Origin: Planctomycetota bacterium
GTDB taxonomy: Bacteria > Planctomycetota > Phycisphaerae > Sedimentisphaerales > Anaerohalosphaeraceae
Direction: 5' to 3'
DNA: 7,106 nt
Assembly: GCA_003644215.1 (NCBI GenBank)
Contig: QNBU01000060.1
Location: forward strand, 1 to 7,106
Shown: piece by piece, positions 1 to 4,864 of the stretch
Position numbering within the stretch: position 1 is the stretch's first letter
Layout: each line of letters opens with the position of its first letter
Notes under the pieces: model-generated
What the model saw: only the letters and a program-made list of their open reading frames with translations
What the model was told of the DNA's origin: nothing
Database searches by the model: none
Position numbers and translations under genes: made by a program

Positions 1-81
1 ACCCGTTGCGGCTGGATTGATGCGGTTAAAAAAGATGCGCAAACAAAAGCCGATGACCGATTTTTCAAAAAGGACAAATGA
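1..81 (+). CDS. C-terminal tail of an upstream gene (5' end outside the window)
   Basis: Frame 1 is open from the first base to a TGA at 79-81 and encodes 26 residues, ending in a charged, Lys/Asp-rich tail (RFFKKDK). The TGA overlaps the start of the next gene, so this is the end of a co-transcribed upstream gene and not random open frame. The fragment is too short to identify from sequence. By context, the mini-thioredoxin that follows is often encoded directly after an ArsP/YraQ-type permease (COG0701), and a soluble charged tail would fit such a membrane protein. That identity is inference only. Confidence 0.6.
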   Translation, partial: TRCGWIDAVKKDAQTKADDRFFKKDK

Positions 82-311
82 TGAAGATTCAGATTTTTGG
101 GATCGGCTGTCCCAAATGCAATCTGCTCTATCAAAATGCGCAGCAAGCCGTGGCTGAACTGGCCATTGATGCGGCGGTGGAGAAAGTAACCGACCTGAGC
201 GACATTATGGCGTTTGGGGTGATGGTTACGCCGGCACTGGTGATTGACGGGCAGGTCAAAGTCAGCGGCAAGGTTCCGACTGCTGAGGCGATTAAAGAAA
301 TGATTCAGTAA
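81..311 (+). CDS. Mini-thioredoxin / glutaredoxin-like protein (TM0996/MTH895 type)
   Basis: This 76-residue cytoplasmic protein is a minimal thioredoxin fold. The redox motif CPKC lies at residues 10-13 directly after strand 1 (MKIQIFGIG), and the cis-proline loop VTPALVIDG is at 49-57. Length and motif order match the archaeal/bacterial MTH895-TM0996 family of small dithiol proteins. There are ATGs at 78 and at 81. AAGGA at 70-74 sits 6 nt from the second but only 3 nt from the first, and the family usually begins MKI, so 81 is preferred. The start overlaps the upstream stop (TGATG), which implies coupled translation. In this operon it is a plausible electron donor to ArsC or to the neighbouring membrane redox proteins. 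The redox function is well supported; the partner is inferred. Confidence 0.88.
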   Translation: MKIQIFGIGCPKCNLLYQNAQQAVAELAIDAAVEKVTDLSDIMAFGVMVTPALVIDGQVKVSGKVPTAEAIKEMIQ

Positions 312-328
312 TTTAGAAAGTTTTGGTT

Positions 329-745
329 ATGAAAGAGACGACGAAGAAATATCTGATTTTGGGTGTGCTGGTTGTCGCGGTTTGCAGTGTCATGGTGTTC
401 AAGAGTTTGCAAACGCATCAGATAGCCGCAGGATTGGCTGATGACAGCGTGATCGGCAAAGGCAAGCCGGTTTTGCTGGAACTGGGTTCGCATTCGTGTG
501 GGCCGTGTAAAAAGATGATACCGATCCTGGCCGAGTTGAGCGTTGAACAAAGGGTGTTTACGGTGAGCTTTGTGGATGTATGGGCGGCTGAGGAAAAGAG
601 CAGGCAGTATGACATTAAATCGATTCCGACGCAGATATTTTTTGACGGTGAGGGTAAGGAGCTTTTTCGCCATGTCGGTTTTTACCCCAAGGAAGACATC
701 CTAACCAAATGGAAAGAGCTTGGTGTTGCCATCTCATCATTATGA
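329..745 (+). CDS. Membrane-anchored thioredoxin-like protein
   Basis: This 138-residue protein has a short basic N-terminus (KETTKK) and one hydrophobic segment at about 8-24, so it is probably an anchored protein with its thioredoxin domain outside the cytoplasm. The active site CGPC is at 57-60 (SHSCGPCKKM; the usual Trp before the first Cys is Ser) and the cis-proline is in SIPTQIFF (Pro100). A TTG at 323 would add two residues, but the AGAAAG at 315-320 is spaced 8 nt from the ATG at 329, so that start is chosen. It begins 17 bp after the mini-thioredoxin stop, and its own stop overlaps the CcdA start by 4 bp. Thioredoxins of this kind just before ccdA are typically the partner that takes electrons from CcdA. 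The substrate is unknown; the location in an ars operon suggests a role tied to arsenic stress. Confidence 0.87.
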   Translation: MKETTKKYLILGVLVVAVCSVMVFKSLQTHQIAAGLADDSVIGKGKPVLLELGSHSCGPCKKMIPILAELSVEQRVFTVSFVDVWAAEEKSRQYDIKSIPTQIFFDGEGKELFRHVGFYPKEDILTKWKELGVAISSL

Positions 746-1440
746 TTGAACGGCTTTTTACATTTTTTTCACATTTGGCCGAGCAGGGTAGCGGCCTGGC
801 GTTGATCGCGGCGTTTGCATGGGGCGTTGGCAGTATCCTGCTGAGTCCGTGTCATCTGGCATCGGTCCCGCTGGTGGTGGCCTACATTAACCGCGGGGCT
901 GTGTTAAGTACCCGTCGGGCGATGGCTGTATCGATCCTGTTTTCGCTGGGCATCTTTTTGTCGATTGTGGCCATCGGGCTTATCACTGCATTGTTTGGAC
1001 GAATGCTGGGTGACATCGGGCCGTGGGGTACTTGGCTCGTCTCGGCGGTATTTATGGTGTTCGGTCTGGTTCTGCTGGAGGTGATTTCGCTGCCGTGGTC
1101 GGGGCCGAACATGCCCTCCAAAACATGTTCCGGCTGGGTTGGTGCATTGGTGCTGGGGGTTGTCTTTGGAACCGCGGTCGGGCCATGTACATTTGCGTAT
1201 ATGGCACCGATATTGGCCGTCGTATTTGACAAGGCCGGAACCGGTTTTATCCATTCGGTCCTGTTGATTTTGCTATACAGTATCGGCCACTGCGGCGTAA
1301 TTATGCTGGCCGGTGTGTTGGGGGCGCGATTGCAAACCTTTCTCAACTGGGACCAGAAAACACACATCACCGCCTGTATCCGAAAAACCTTCGGCGTCAT
1401 CTTGATTCTCGTCGGCCTCTACCTGCTCTGGAAAGCATGA
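742..1440 (+). CDS. ccdA: CcdA/DsbD-type transmembrane thiol electron transporter
   Basis: This 232-residue, strongly hydrophobic protein has about six membrane segments. The two hallmark cysteines of the CcdA / DsbD-beta fold are visible: SPCHLASVPL (Cys37) at the start of the first core helix and GTAVGPCTFAYMAPIL (Cys149) in the pseudo-symmetric second half. Such proteins take electrons from cytoplasmic thioredoxin and pass them to an extracytoplasmic thioredoxin-like partner. An ATG at 709 would add 11 residues inside the preceding gene. The ATG at 742 overlaps that gene's stop as ATGA and gives a normal N-terminus, so it is preferred. No good Shine-Dalgarno precedes it, consistent with translational coupling. 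The anchored thioredoxin immediately upstream is the likely acceptor. A role in cytochrome c maturation cannot be excluded from sequence alone, but no other cytochrome c biogenesis genes are here. Confidence 0.88.
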   Translation: MIERLFTFFSHLAEQGSGLALIAAFAWGVGSILLSPCHLASVPLVVAYINRGAVLSTRRAMAVSILFSLGIFLSIVAIGLITALFGRMLGDIGPWGTWLVSAVFMVFGLVLLEVISLPWSGPNMPSKTCSGWVGALVLGVVFGTAVGPCTFAYMAPILAVVFDKAGTGFIHSVLLILLYSIGHCGVIMLAGVLGARLQTFLNWDQKTHITACIRKTFGVILILVGLYLLWKA

Positions 1441-1462
1441 TAAAAACAGGTCAAAAATTATA

Positions 1463-1942
1463 ATGAACGACAAATCGAAATTGAAGATTCTTTTTTTGTG
1501 TACGGGAAATTCCTGCCGCAGCCAGATGGCCGAGGGGTGGTGTCGTTATCTCAAGGGCAATCTTATCGAGCCGTATTCAGCGGGCATCGAAACACACGGA
1601 CTTAATCCCATTGCGGTTAAGGTGATGGCTGAGGCGGGCGTGGATATTTCCGGCCACAAGTCAAAGCATATCGAGGAGTTCAAAGATGTTCAGTTGGATT
1701 TCGTTATCACTGTTTGTGGACATGCCAATGAACACTGCCCGATATTTACCGGCAGGACCAAAGTTATCCATGTCGGCTTTGACGACCCGCCGAAACTGGC
1801 CAAAAAAGCCCAAAGTGAACAAGAGGTTTTGAATTGCTACCGCCGCGTGCGAGATGAGATAAAAGCGTTTGTGGAAACACTGTCGGGGTCAATTAAAACC
1901 ACGGAATGCACGCCAATAACACAGAATCAAAAAGGTGAATGA
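1463..1942 (+). CDS. arsC: Arsenate reductase, thioredoxin-coupled (LMW-phosphatase fold)
   Basis: This protein reduces arsenate to arsenite in the cytoplasm. The 159 residues begin with strand KILFL and the phosphatase-type P-loop C-TGNSC-R (Cys13 to Arg19, CX5R). The resolving cysteines Cys85 (ITVCGH) and Cys92 (EHCPIF) are spaced 72 and 7 residues on, exactly as Cys10/Cys82/Cys89 in the Staphylococcus aureus pI258 enzyme. The general-acid loop is DDPPKLAK at 107-114. This triad marks the thioredoxin-dependent class, not the glutaredoxin class or a tyrosine phosphatase. The core fold ends near residue 139; the last 20 residues are an extra polar tail containing one Cys, whose role is unclear. 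It starts 22 bp after ccdA with only a weak upstream AGG, and its stop overlaps the ACR3 start region. The two thioredoxins upstream are candidate reductants. Confidence 0.95.
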   Translation: MNDKSKLKILFLCTGNSCRSQMAEGWCRYLKGNLIEPYSAGIETHGLNPIAVKVMAEAGVDISGHKSKHIEEFKDVQLDFVITVCGHANEHCPIFTGRTKVIHVGFDDPPKLAKKAQSEQEVLNCYRRVRDEIKAFVETLSGSIKTTECTPITQNQKGE

Positions 1943-1944
1943 AT

Positions 1945-3138
1945 ATGACAACGAACACATCCGAAAAATTGAATACAACGAGCATGAGCATTTTTGAACG
2001 CTATCTGACTGTCTGGATCGGGCTGTGTATTGTCGGCGGAATCGCGATGGGTAAACTCGCACCGTCGGTGGCTAAATCGCTGGATGGGATGGCTGTGATG
2101 GTCAACGGCGCCCCGGTTGTGTCGATCCCGATTGCGGTGTGTCTGTTCTTTATGATGTACCCGATTATGGTCAAGATCGATTTTGCCGAGGTACTCAAGG
2201 CCGGCAAAAGTATCAAGCCGGTCGGGCTGACTTTGTTTATCAACTGGGCGGTTAAGCCCTTTACGATGTATGCAATTGCGATTTTTTTTCTGGGTACGCT
2301 CTTTCTCGGATTTATCGGTCCCGACGAAATTGATCTGGTCAAACTGCCGCTGGGCGTAACGGCCGAAGTCGGCGCCGCATACGGCGACGGTACAGTGGTC
2401 GAAGTTGACGGTGTTAAGATGCTCGAAGTCCCGTTGTGGCGAAGCTACCTGGCCGGATGTATTCTGCTGGGGATTGCCCCGTGTACGGCGATGGTTTTGG
2501 TCTGGGGGTTTCTGGCCAAAGGTAATGACGGGCATACGCTGGTGATGGTTGCCATTAACTCACTGGCGATGCTGCTGCTGTACGGCCCGCTCGGTGGGTT
2601 CCTGCTGGGTGTGGGTCGGTTGCCGGTTCCGTGGCAGGCATTGCTCTTGTCAATTGCCGTGTATGTCGCGCTGCCGCTGGCGGCGGGCTTTATCTCACGA
2701 AAATGGATCATTGCGCATAAGGGAAAAGAGTGGTTCAACGAAAAGTTTCTTCATATCTTAACCCCCATTACGATTATCGCATTGCTGACTACGCTGGTGC
2801 TGCTGTTTAGTTTTAAGGGCGAAACCATCCTTTCAAAGCCGCTGACGATCCTGTGGATCGCGGTGCCGCTGTTTATCCAGACGGTGCTAATCTTTGGACT
2901 GGGTTACGGTCTGAGTAAGTTGCTGAAACTAAAATATGCCGATGCTGCTCCCTCGGCGATGATCGGCGCATCGAATCATTTTGAGGTGGCCATCGCGACC
3001 TCGGTTATGCTGTTCGGCCTGTCCTCCGGCGCGGCCCTGGCCACGGTAGTCGGCGTGCTGATCGAAGTGCCGCTCATGCTGATGCTGGTGAAAATCTGCC
3101 TGAAAACCCAGCACTGGTTCGAGCCGACTCATGAATAG
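1945..3138 (+). CDS. acr3: ACR3-family arsenite efflux permease
   Basis: This inner-membrane permease exports arsenite made by ArsC. The 397-residue protein shows family signatures: MMYPIMVKIDF in the early helices, GIAPCTAMVLVWG with the essential Cys (Cys180), GNDGHTLVMVAINSL, PWQALLLSIAVYV, and GASNHFEVAIA (Asn344, Glu347). About ten membrane segments can be drawn. An ATG at 1939 overlaps the arsC stop, but AGGTGA at 1933-1938 is spaced 6 nt from the ATG at 1945, so the latter is preferred; both allow coupled reinitiation. The protein is about 50 residues longer than Bacillus subtilis Acr3 (346 aa). Much of the excess is a hydrophilic insertion at about 131-163, just before the Cys180 helix, with a beta-hairpin-like stretch (GDGTVVEVDGVKMLEV). 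It is the last gene of the operon in this window; no strong terminator follows, and the next gene converges 9 bp later. Confidence 0.96.
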   Translation: MTTNTSEKLNTTSMSIFERYLTVWIGLCIVGGIAMGKLAPSVAKSLDGMAVMVNGAPVVSIPIAVCLFFMMYPIMVKIDFAEVLKAGKSIKPVGLTLFINWAVKPFTMYAIAIFFLGTLFLGFIGPDEIDLVKLPLGVTAEVGAAYGDGTVVEVDGVKMLEVPLWRSYLAGCILLGIAPCTAMVLVWGFLAKGNDGHTLVMVAINSLAMLLLYGPLGGFLLGVGRLPVPWQALLLSIAVYVALPLAAGFISRKWIIAHKGKEWFNEKFLHILTPITIIALLTTLVLLFSFKGETILSKPLTILWIAVPLFIQTVLIFGLGYGLSKLLKLKYADAAPSAMIGASNHFEVAIATSVMLFGLSSGAALATVVGVLIEVPLMLMLVKICLKTQHWFEPTHE

Positions 3139-3147
3139 AAGCTCCTA

Positions 3148-3612
3148 TTACTCTACCGGGACATAAAAGATCAACTCGGTTTGTCCGTCGGCGCTGGCGG
3201 CGTGTAGATTAATTCCGGCCTTGTTGAGCCGTTTGGTTTTTGGCAGTGTTTTCAGGAACACGGTTTCCTGTTTCATCTGCTCCGGCGGGCCGGCCATGCG
3301 GGTTGATCCGAATGGGCCGGGCCACTGAACGCGACCATCGCTGTCAATTTCTACCGAGCCGAAAAACCGGTTGATCGATGCGAAGCCGGTTACCTTATTT
3401 TCGTTGACCTCAAATTGGATAAACGGTTTTTCGCCAACCAGTTCAATTGCCTCACCGTCAACGGTCATCTGTTGAAGTATCCACTGCATCCCGGCGATGG
3501 TTTTGAAGTTGGCCGAGGTGATTGGAATTTGGATATGAGCTTTTTCGGATTCTTGGCATCCGGTTGTTATCATCAGGGCCAAAATCGCAAAAATTTGAAC
3601 GGTGGTTTTCAT
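3148..3612 (-). CDS. META-domain (HslJ-like) lipoprotein
   Basis: This 154-residue protein starts with a basic n-region (MKTT), a hydrophobic core and a TTGC lipobox ending at Cys19, so it is probably a lipid-anchored envelope protein; the -3 Thr is atypical. The mature part is a META domain: the initial MQWILQQM (Trp44), PFIQFEV, VTGFASINRFFG (Asn81 to Gly85) and GSTRMAGPPEQMKQE with the TRMA signature at 104-107. Meta/HslJ proteins are envelope or stress-linked proteins with no defined catalytic activity. The usual GCNR and MAC cysteines are both replaced here (Ile80, Gly108). The open frame extends 18 codons upstream, but AAGGA four to five bases before the ATG at 3612 and the signal peptide fix the start. 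It converges on acr3 with 9 bp between stop codons and is not part of that operon. Confidence 0.85.
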   Translation of the reverse strand: MKTTVQIFAILALMITTGCQESEKAHIQIPITSANFKTIAGMQWILQQMTVDGEAIELVGEKPFIQFEVNENKVTGFASINRFFGSVEIDSDGRVQWPGPFGSTRMAGPPEQMKQETVFLKTLPKTKRLNKAGINLHAASADGQTELIFYVPVE

Positions 3613-3668
3613 CGTAGCTTCCTTTCTATTTTGTAACATTTCTGATCGTATGCCGTAGGAGTTCACAC

Positions 3669-3692
3669 AAAAGAGCGAGGGTACAAGCCCTC
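3669..3692 (-). terminator. Possible weak intrinsic terminator behind the unknown lipoprotein gene
   Basis: Read on the minus strand, a 5-bp stem GAGGG/CCCTC (3688-3692 with 3677-3681, about a 6-nt loop) is followed by GCTC and then four T residues (3669-3672). It lies about 80 nt after the stop of the lipoprotein gene at 3774. The stem is short and the T-run is displaced, so this is a weak candidate. Confidence 0.3.
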
Positions 3693-3724
3693 CGATTGTG
3701 TTTTAGGAATATGCGGGCATCTCT

Positions 3725-3764
3725 GGCAACCCTATCGGGCGGCTCGCGCCGCTCCACTGTTGCC
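3725..3764. repeat. Hairpin repeat, copy A (nested inverted repeat)
   Basis: An outer pair GGCAAC (3725-3730) / GTTGCC (3759-3764) encloses an inner GC-rich stem GCGGC (3739-3743) / GCCGC (3748-3752) with a TCGC loop. Positions 3737-3763 match 4315-4341 at 20 of 27 columns without gaps. AACCCTATCGGG (3728-3739) is, reverse-complemented, 11 of 12 identical to 4279-4290. It therefore belongs to a small dispersed family with at least three copies here, resembling REP/BIME-type intergenic palindromes. It lies just past the stop of the lipoprotein gene ending at 3774. Confidence 0.6.
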
Positions 3765-3773
3765 TACATTTCG

Positions 3774-4175
3774 TTATTGTTCCAGTTGAACCATTGCGAC
3801 ACCGCTGTCCTGTATGACAACCACCGCGGCTGCGGGCAAACCGATATCCAAGTCATTTGGAATTTCGGCATACATCTCACCTGTCGCGAAGTTTTGGCCG
3901 TTTTGCTGCCAGGATACCCACACCGAATTGCCCTGGTATCGTCTCAGGGGAAACTCTGTCGAAAAGTTTCCTCCGGCGACGATGAAATTGCATGAAACAA
4001 CCGTGCCGGTTCGCTCGACTTTCAGTTTGATGTCATACAGCGGCCTGGCGGTCCGATTGCGGATCAGTAGCCCGCCGATCTCAATTGAACGGCTTTGGCC
4101 TCGCAGGCCCTCGCCGCAACCGCTGGTTGCGAGAATAGTTGCCGTCAACATCGCTGTCATCAAAGTATTTTTCAT
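3774..4175 (-). CDS. Putative lipoprotein of unknown function
   Basis: This 133-residue protein has an N-terminal signal sequence (MKNTLMTAMLTATILA) ending in a TSGC lipobox with Cys20, which predicts a lipid-anchored envelope protein. I do not recognise the mature domain with confidence. It looks all-beta: GGLLIRNRTARPLYDIKL, RTGTVVSCNFIV, TEFPLRRYQGNSVWVSW, AAAVVVIQ, resembling a small beta-sandwich of the kind seen in many secreted domains. An in-frame TTG at 4211 would add 12 residues ahead of the signal peptide, so the ATG at 4175 is chosen. No Shine-Dalgarno precedes this ATG. It lies upstream of the META lipoprotein on the same strand, separated by 161 bp holding a hairpin repeat, so co-transcription is uncertain. 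Existence as a gene is likely; function unknown. Confidence 0.75.
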   Translation of the reverse strand: MKNTLMTAMLTATILATSGCGEGLRGQSRSIEIGGLLIRNRTARPLYDIKLKVERTGTVVSCNFIVAGGNFSTEFPLRRYQGNSVWVSWQQNGQNFATGEMYAEIPNDLDIGLPAAAVVVIQDSGVAMVQLEQ

Positions 4176-4183
4176 TGGAAACA

Positions 4184-4211
4184 ACCATACCCCGTTAAGG
4201 CGTAAATGCAA
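4184..4211 (-). promoter_or_regulatory. Candidate sigma-70-type promoter of the unknown lipoprotein gene
   Basis: On the minus strand, TTGCAT (4206-4211) and TATGGT (4184-4189) are separated by 16 nt. The -10 box ends 8 nt before the ATG at 4175, so transcription would start at or within a base or two of the start codon. With no Shine-Dalgarno visible, this would give a leaderless mRNA. The match is moderate and the call is tentative. Confidence 0.3.
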
Positions 4212-4246
4212 GCCAAAATCAGGATGGAAATAGGGTTCGCAGGATG

Positions 4247-4290
4247 GCGTCGCTTCTCGCAGAGCGAAAGCGATGCTACCCGATGGGGTT
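4247..4290. repeat. Hairpin repeat, copy B (opposite orientation to A)
   Basis: GCGTCGCTT (4247-4255) pairs with AAGCGATGC (4268-4276; one G-T wobble). It continues inward as TCGC (4257-4260) with GCGA (4264-4267) around a 3-nt loop, with C4256 bulged. The following CCCGATGGGGTT (4279-4290) is 11 of 12 identical to the reverse complement of 3728-3739 in copy A. Copy B is therefore inverted relative to A and to the adjacent copy C. This DNA lies upstream of both divergent genes. Confidence 0.55.
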
Positions 4291-4308
4291 TCGAGAAATG
4301 TCGGTGTT

Positions 4309-4358
4309 GCAATCGAACGGCTTGCGCCGCCGCGATGTTGCTACTGCCAGCATGGCAG
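4309..4358. repeat. Hairpin repeat, copy C, with an adjoining perfect stem-loop
   Basis: GCAA (4309-4312) and TTGC (4338-4341) enclose CGGC (4318-4321) / GCCG (4326-4329) with a 4-nt loop. This is the same nested architecture as copy A, and 4315-4341 is 20 of 27 identical to 3737-3763. Immediately after comes a separate stem-loop, CTGCCA (4344-4349) / TGGCAG (4353-4358), with a 3-nt loop. With copy B this makes three hairpins in about 110 bp, a compact cluster like a bacterial interspersed mosaic element. Confidence 0.55.
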
Positions 4359-4374
4359 GGCGGGGAGTAGGGTG

Positions 4375-4422
4375 ATATGCCGTTTCGAGCATCTTGGGTA
4401 GTGATAAATCGGCATATTTTTT
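4375..4422. promoter_or_regulatory. Dyad ATATGCCG...CGGCATAT upstream of groES
   Basis: A perfect 8-bp inverted repeat (4375-4382 with 4410-4417) is separated by 27 nt. The pairing can extend by TTT/AAA past one bulged base, and six T residues (4417-4422) follow. No plus-strand gene lies just upstream that would need a terminator. Its centre is about 110 bp before the start site predicted from the sigma-54 box, which is where dimeric enhancer-binding activators usually bind. Two readings remain: an activator site or a terminator-like hairpin. The dyad is seen; its role is inferred. Confidence 0.4.
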
Positions 4423-4481
4423 CGCTAACCTATTTGCACAAAAAGAGATAGAGGTTTGCTGTCAAGAGCGGGTGTGGCTTG

Positions 4482-4497
4482 TGGCACGGGATTTGCG
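4482..4497 (+). promoter_or_regulatory. Sigma-54 (-24/-12) promoter upstream of groESL
   Basis: The sequence TGGCACGGGATTTGC (4482-4496) matches the sigma-54 consensus TGGCACGRNNNTTGC at every defined base. The invariant GG (4483-4484) and GC (4495-4496) have the required 10-nt spacing. Only the flanking weak positions differ: G before TGG where a pyrimidine is preferred, and G after TTGC where A/T is preferred. The predicted start is near 4508, giving a groES leader of about 58 nt. Sigma-54 promoters need an ATP-dependent activator, so groESL would be under a specific signal and not under a CIRCE/HrcA repressor, for which no site is visible. Confidence 0.65.
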
Positions 4498-4520
4498 AAA
4501 TGGTGTTTATTCGTTATAGT
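4493..4520 (+). promoter_or_regulatory. Candidate sigma-70-type promoter of groESL, overlapping the sigma-54 box
   Basis: TTGCGA (4493-4498) and TATAGT (4515-4520) are separated by 16 nt, a reasonable housekeeping promoter about 45 nt before the groES start. Its -35 box shares bases with the -12 element of the sigma-54 match, so the two polymerases would compete for the same DNA. It could provide basal expression. Confidence 0.4.
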
Positions 4521-4565
4521 CATTAAAAGTTCAGAAACCAAATTGATAACAGGAGAGCAACAAAA

Positions 4566-4853
4566 ATGAAGATCAGACCATTAGGGGACAAAGTCATCGT
4601 ACAGCGGCTGGAAGCAGACGCCATCACCGCTGGCGGAATCGTTCTGCCGGAATCGGCCAAGGAAAAACCGCAACGCGGCAAAATCATCTCAGTCGGCGAC
4701 GGCAAGCAGCTGGATGACGGCAGCCGGGCCAAAATGAGCGTTAAAAAGGGTCAGGAAGTCTTGTTCACCAGCTATGCCGGAACCGAGGTCAAAGTTGGCA
4801 ATAAAGATTACCTGATTATGGACGAGTCCGACATTCTGGCCATCGTCGAGTAA
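4566..4853 (+). CDS. groES: Co-chaperonin GroES (Hsp10)
   Basis: GroES forms the seven-subunit lid of the GroEL folding chamber in the cytoplasm. The 95-residue length is typical. It begins MKIRPLGDKVIVQRLE, has the mobile GroEL-binding loop with GGIVLP at 23-28, followed by ESAKEKPQRGKIISVGDG, and ends with the conserved YLIMDESDILAIVE strand pair. AGGAGAG at 4551-4557 is well spaced before the ATG. It is followed after 57 bp by groEL on the same strand, the standard gene order. Expression is probably driven by the sigma-54-type and/or overlapping sigma-70-type promoter upstream. Confidence 0.98.
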   Translation: MKIRPLGDKVIVQRLEADAITAGGIVLPESAKEKPQRGKIISVGDGKQLDDGSRAKMSVKKGQEVLFTSYAGTEVKVGNKDYLIMDESDILAIVE

Positions 4854-4864
4854 CAGGAAACCAT

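Larger units (their letters stand above)
4176..4565. other. 390-bp divergent intergenic region between the lipoprotein gene and groES
   Basis: This stretch contains no convincing gene. From left to right it holds the minus-strand promoter candidate (4184-4211), hairpin repeat copies B and C with an extra stem-loop (4247-4358), the dyad at 4375-4417, a TTTGCACAAA short palindrome at 4433-4442, the sigma-54/sigma-70 promoter pair (4482-4520) and the groES ribosome-binding site AGGAGAG at 4551-4557. No CIRCE-like TTAGCACTC inverted repeat was found. Confidence 0.6.

Noticed and set aside
709..741. Upstream ATG for ccdA adding 11 residues
   Set aside because: It lies deep inside the preceding gene, adds a cysteine-rich polar stretch untypical for CcdA, and the ATGA overlap at 742-745 is a better start.
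882..1400. Long antisense open frame over ccdA
   Set aside because: It runs opposite a clearly recognisable CcdA gene, its translation is low-complexity Thr/Pro/Asn-rich, and it has no start context of its own. It is a codon-composition artefact.
3613..3666. N-terminal extension of the META lipoprotein
   Set aside because: It would place 18 residues before a clear lipoprotein signal peptide, and a good AAGGA site precedes the ATG at 3612.
3814..4233. Plus-strand open frame opposite the unknown lipoprotein gene
   Set aside because: The minus-strand reading has a signal peptide and lipobox; the plus-strand frame lacks a ribosome-binding site and any recognisable feature, and runs into the repeat-rich intergenic region.
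4423..4565. CIRCE/HrcA operator upstream of groES
   Set aside because: No TTAGCACTC-N9-GAGTGCTAA or close variant is present. TTTGCACAAA at 4433-4442 is a short palindrome with a 2-bp centre and does not fit.
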